The translations under genes and the position numbers were made by a program. Below, one piece after another: positions 13,863 through 16,485 of a DNA stretch of 16,485 bases. The notes below the pieces were generated by a model. The model did no database searches, was not told where the DNA came from, and saw only the letters and a list, made by a program, of their open reading frames with translations. Source of the DNA: an uncultured Phascolarctobacterium sp. (lineage in GTDB: Bacteria > Bacillota > Negativicutes > Acidaminococcales > Acidaminococcaceae); contig UQWU01000040.1 of assembly GCA_900544885.1 (NCBI GenBank), forward strand, positions 1 through 16,485, in the 5' to 3' direction. Positions within the stretch are counted from its first letter, which is position 1. Each line of letters opens with the position of its first letter.

Positions 13863-14630
13863 TTATTGCTTCGGAGTAATAGCAAATGCTCGTACAGGCA
13901 GACCTGTTGCTCCTTCAATGTTCGGCCAAGCAGCAAACAATACTGCACCTACAGGAGCTACTTTGTCTAAATTATTCATAAGTTCAATTTGTAATTTTCC
14001 TTGAGCCAGAACATAGCGTTCACAAACAAGATCTCCTGCTGACGCAGCTACAGCACTAGCATCAGTGTCAAAAGTTTCATGGCCATTAGCAGCAGCATGA
14101 CGTTCTTCATACAGATATTGCAATGCCTCTAAAGACCAACCTGGGAAATGCTCACTGCCATCCTCAGCAATACCACAAATAGCATTGATATCAGGCCAAT
14201 GCTTAGCCCAATCAGTACGCAAAGCAACAAAGGCACCATCTGGAATCGGACCATATTTTGCTTCATAAGCCTTAATATCTTCTACAGTTACTGCATAATG
14301 CATATCATTAGCAGCCTTTTCACTGATGTCGATGATACACAAAGAGAAAAACATCTTCTTTACATCAAATTTTTCAGATAAATCTGCACCTTGGATAAAA
14401 TGACCAGGGAAATCAATATGAGTACCGAACTGACCAGGAAATTTAAAAGTCTGAATCTGACATTCCAAAATCGGATTACCCCAATCAAAAACAGTATTAT
14501 TTAACTCTACAGCACCATCAGGTACACCTGACCAACAAGGACTATCATTATTTAACGAATGTGATAAATCCACCCATTCATAAGCATCAGATTGCAATTC
14601 ATGCAATAAATTCCATAATTTAAATTCCAT
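13863..14630 (-). CDS. Cyclase-family protein (kynurenine-formamidase-like metal hydrolase)
   Basis: 255 aa. The family (Pfam Cyclase) comprises Mn- or Zn-dependent amidohydrolases such as bacterial kynurenine formamidase and isatin hydrolase. The opening DLSHSLNND at 21-29 and the metal-binding motif GTHIDFPGH at 69-77, with His 71, Asp 73 and His 77, are intact. A later HETFDTDAS stretch corresponds to the conserved HxxLxxD/E metal and catalytic region, and VGAVLFAAWPNIEGATGLPVRAFA is the usual C-terminus (given here only as a landmark). The substrate cannot be told: no tryptophan-degradation gene is nearby. The ATG has AGGAGGAG 8 nt upstream. It is a single-gene transcript between two terminators. 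Confidence 0.88.
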   Translation of the reverse strand: MEFKLWNLLHELQSDAYEWVDLSHSLNNDSPCWSGVPDGAVELNNTVFDWGNPILECQIQTFKFPGQFGTHIDFPGHFIQGADLSEKFDVKKMFFSLCIIDISEKAANDMHYAVTVEDIKAYEAKYGPIPDGAFVALRTDWAKHWPDINAICGIAEDGSEHFPGWSLEALQYLYEERHAAANGHETFDTDASAVAASAGDLVCERYVLAQGKLQIELMNNLDKVAPVGAVLFAAWPNIEGATGLPVRAFAITPKQ

Positions 14631-14680
14631 AATCTATACTCCTCCTAAAGACATATGTAATTTTTTAGCTTAATGGCCTT

Positions 14681-14710
14681 ATTGTAACACTATAAAAACT
14701 ATTTTGTAAA
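14681..14710 (-). promoter_or_regulatory. Probable promoter of the cyclase-family gene
   Basis: On the minus strand, TTTACA (14705-14710), an 18-bp spacer and TACAAT (14681-14686) lie between the rnc terminator and the gene. Both hexamers are one or two bases from consensus. Confidence 0.6.
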
Positions 14711-14711
14711 C

Positions 14712-14750
14712 AAAAACGTCTTAGACCTGCAAAAACAAGTCTAAGACGTT
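14712..14750 (-). terminator. Intrinsic terminator after rnc
   Basis: On the minus strand, a perfect 12-bp stem (AACGTCTTAGAC / GTCTAAGACGTT) with a 12-nt loop is followed by a short T run. It lies 13 bp after the rnc stop and separates rnc from the cyclase-family gene. Confidence 0.9.
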
Positions 14751-14763
14751 AAGTTTGTAACAA

Positions 14764-15483
14764 TTATTCTTTTGGCTGTACATGTAATTGAGCAAGTGCC
14801 TGCTGTGCCGCATGTTGCTCAGAATCTTTTTTAGTTCTGCCACGACCTTCACCGATAACACGTCCGTCCACACTAACCTCAGAAGTAAAAACCTTCTCAT
14901 GTTCAGGACCGGTACTGCCCAATAGGTGATAAGAAATATCGACATCGCCATCACGCTGCAGAAATTCCTGCAAACGTGTTTTATAGTCATTAAAAATACC
15001 ATGACGGCAGATATAATCAATTTCCGGCTGCATCATCTCCAAAAGATAGTGCTGTACAACTTCAAAGCCTTGGTCTAAGTAAATAGCACCTAGTACAGAT
15101 TCAAAAGCATCTGCCAAAATAGAAGGACGTTCGCGTCCTCCGCTTAGCTCTTCACCGCGTCCAAGCTTTAAGAAATCACCTAAATAAATTTTCTTTGCAT
15201 ATTCATAAAGTGATGCTTCACATACTAAATAAGCACGCAGTTTAGTCAGCTGACCTTCTGCAAGTTCAGGGAAATTCTTGTACATATAAGTGCTGACAAT
15301 AACACTTAAAACAGAGTCACCTAAAAACTCGATACGCTCATTATGATGCGGTTTAGGATTTTGTTTAGCTTCATGAGCATAGGATGTATGAGTCAGAGCC
15401 ATATCCAACAGCTCCAAATCCTTCATCTCTACGCCCAGATTATTGCAGAAGCTTTGCAGCTGTTGTATACGTTTATTCTGCAT
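14764..15483 (-). CDS. rnc: Ribonuclease III
   Basis: 239 aa. It is a Mg-dependent dimeric endonuclease that cuts double-stranded RNA, matures ribosomal RNA precursors and processes structured mRNAs. The catalytic domain shows the signature ERIEFLGDSVL at 49-59 and the second acidic pair in ADAFESVLGAIYLD, with Asp 125 and Glu 128. A double-stranded RNA-binding domain begins around 160 (DYKTRLQEFLQR) and ends with KKDSEQHAAQQALAQL. The ATG is 10 nt from AAGGG, and an in-frame TGA just upstream rules out a longer form. It follows fabF by 20 bp, probably in one operon. In many Bacillota rnc is followed by smc and ftsY; here a terminator and an unrelated gene follow. Confidence 0.97.
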   Translation of the reverse strand: MQNKRIQQLQSFCNNLGVEMKDLELLDMALTHTSYAHEAKQNPKPHHNERIEFLGDSVLSVIVSTYMYKNFPELAEGQLTKLRAYLVCEASLYEYAKKIYLGDFLKLGRGEELSGGRERPSILADAFESVLGAIYLDQGFEVVQHYLLEMMQPEIDYICRHGIFNDYKTRLQEFLQRDGDVDISYHLLGSTGPEHEKVFTSEVSVDGRVIGEGRGRTKKDSEQHAAQQALAQLHVQPKE

Positions 15484-15503
15484 TAATCATCAACCCTTAC
15501 TTT

Positions 15504-16485
15504 TTAATCAACGTATTTTTTGAAAACAAGGGAAGCATTGTGACCGCCGAAACCTAAGTTGTCGCTCAGAGCTACATTAACAACTTTTTCGCGGGCAACA
15601 TTAGGAACATAGTCCAAATCTAACGGACCTTCCGGATCATCTAAATCTTTTTCTTGATAGTTGATGGTCGGAGGAATTACGTTGTTTTCAATAGTCAGAA
15701 CGGTAGCAATTGCTTCAACACCACCAGCAGCACCCAGCAGATGGCCGATCATGGATTTATTGGAGCTGATTGCTAATTCATAAGCATGTTCGCCAAATAC
15801 TTTTTTGAATGCAATGGTTTCACCCAGGTCATTACGATGAGTAGAAGTACCGTGAGCGTTGATGTAATCAACTTCTTCCGGTTTAACGTTAGCGTCATCA
15901 ATAGCAGCTTGGATGCAGGCAGCCGGAGTTTCACCGGTCGGATCCGGAGCAGTGATATGATAAGCATCACAGTTCATAGCAAAACCAGACAGTTCAGCAT
16001 AGATGTGAGCACCACGAGCTTTAGCATGTTCTAATTCTTCCAGAACCAGAACACCAGCACCTTCGCCCATTACAAAGCCGCTACGTCTCTTATCAAACGG
16101 GCAGGAAGCACCTTGAGGATCTTCGTTATTGGTGCACAGAGCTTTCATGTTAGCGAAACCGGCAATAGCAATCGGAGAAACAGCAGCTTCAGTACCACCA
16201 GCCAACATAACGTCAGCATCGCCGTATTGAATAGTACGCAGTGCGTCACCGATGCAGTTAGTACCGGTTGCACATGCAGTTACGATTGCAGTGTTAGGAC
16301 CTTTCAAGCCGGTAGCAATAGCGATTTGGCCTGCGGACATATTGGGGATTTCCATAGGAATGAAGAACGGGCTGATTTTGGACGGGCCTTTTTCACCAAG
16401 CTTCAGAGATTGTTCTAAGAAAGTGTGGATACCGCCGATACCGCTACCAACGCAAACGCCGCAACGTAACGGGTTTTCTTTGGTA
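15504..16485 (-). CDS. fabF: Beta-ketoacyl-ACP synthase II, 3' part (5' end outside window)
   Basis: 326 codons are present and the frame runs off the right edge. Against a usual length near 410, roughly 85-90 N-terminal residues are missing. It condenses malonyl-ACP with acyl-ACP in fatty acid chain elongation. The first visible residues are TKENPLRCGVCVGSGIGG; the active-site cysteine sits in TACATGTNCIGDAL. The two histidines of the Cys-His-His triad are in NAHGTSTHRND and in KSMIGHLLGAAGG. The end, LGFGGHNASLVFKKYVD, is complete. An internal ATG at 16355 could be mistaken for the start, but conserved sequence continues upstream of it in frame. It lies 20 bp upstream of rnc. Confidence 0.97.
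   Translation of the reverse strand, partial: TKENPLRCGVCVGSGIGGIHTFLEQSLKLGEKGPSKISPFFIPMEIPNMSAGQIAIATGLKGPNTAIVTACATGTNCIGDALRTIQYGDADVMLAGGTEAAVSPIAIAGFANMKALCTNNEDPQGASCPFDKRRSGFVMGEGAGVLVLEELEHAKARGAHIYAELSGFAMNCDAYHITAPDPTGETPAACIQAAIDDANVKPEEVDYINAHGTSTHRNDLGETIAFKKVFGEHAYELAISSNKSMIGHLLGAAGGVEAIATVLTIENNVIPPTINYQEKDLDDPEGPLDLDYVPNVAREKVVNVALSDNLGFGGHNASLVFKKYVD

Noticed and set aside
1..16485. CRISPR arrays, insertion sequences, tRNA or rRNA genes, phage or defence genes
   Set aside because: I looked for regularly spaced repeats, transposases, cloverleaf or rRNA sequence and accessory genes and saw none. The coding content is core metabolism and housekeeping.

Overview
The window is about 16.5 kb of chromosome, AT-rich overall, with very AT-rich intergenic gaps. 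It contains core housekeeping genes and no mobile elements. The organism is most likely a member of the Bacillota. The HrcA/CIRCE-controlled hrcA-grpE-dnaK-dnaJ operon preceded by hemW, the DnaK lacking the extra N-terminal segment typical of proteobacterial DnaK, and the fabF-rnc order all fit this. A monofunctional transglycosylase (MtgA type) and general protein resemblance make an anaerobic Negativicutes (Acidaminococcaceae/Phascolarctobacterium-like) host my best guess, but that is inference. Every protein gene is on the minus strand except mtgA.

Layout, left to right. (1) Positions 1-1542: a Crp/Fnr-superfamily regulator on the minus strand, then a 560-bp gap. The gap holds two identical-arm 16-bp palindromes (TGTTGC-N4-GCAACA). 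One of them sits at class-II activator distance from a strong -10 that would start a roughly 88-nt plus-strand RNA ending in a clear intrinsic terminator. This looks like an undescribed regulator-controlled small RNA. (2) 1543-6478: the chaperone operon dnaJ, dnaK, grpE, hrcA (transcribed right to left), headed by a textbook sigma-A promoter and a perfect CIRCE element. A long, nearly perfect hairpin lies in the dnaK-dnaJ gap. dnaJ and grpE both start with TTG. (3) 6538-7817: hemW with its own promoter. (4) 7843-11647: the arginine biosynthesis cluster argF-argG-argH, converting ornithine to arginine. It has an ARG-box-like operator at the argG promoter, a weaker one at argF, and a strong terminator after argH. 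(5) 11568-12740: a 348-bp AT-rich divergent gap with repeats, then mtgA on the plus strand. (6) 12804-14710: a membrane-anchored ComEC-type metallo-beta-lactamase-fold protein convergent with mtgA, and a cyclase-family (kynurenine-formamidase-like) hydrolase. Each has its own promoter and terminator. (7) 14712-16485: rnc (RNase III) and the 3' part of fabF, which runs off the right edge; they probably form one operon.

Functionally, hrcA autoregulates the DnaK chaperone machine, argF/argG/argH carry out the last three steps of arginine synthesis, and fabF/rnc are housekeeping genes. Most start sites were refined using Shine-Dalgarno positions. The argF, argG, hrcA and mtgA starts used here are internal to longer open frames.
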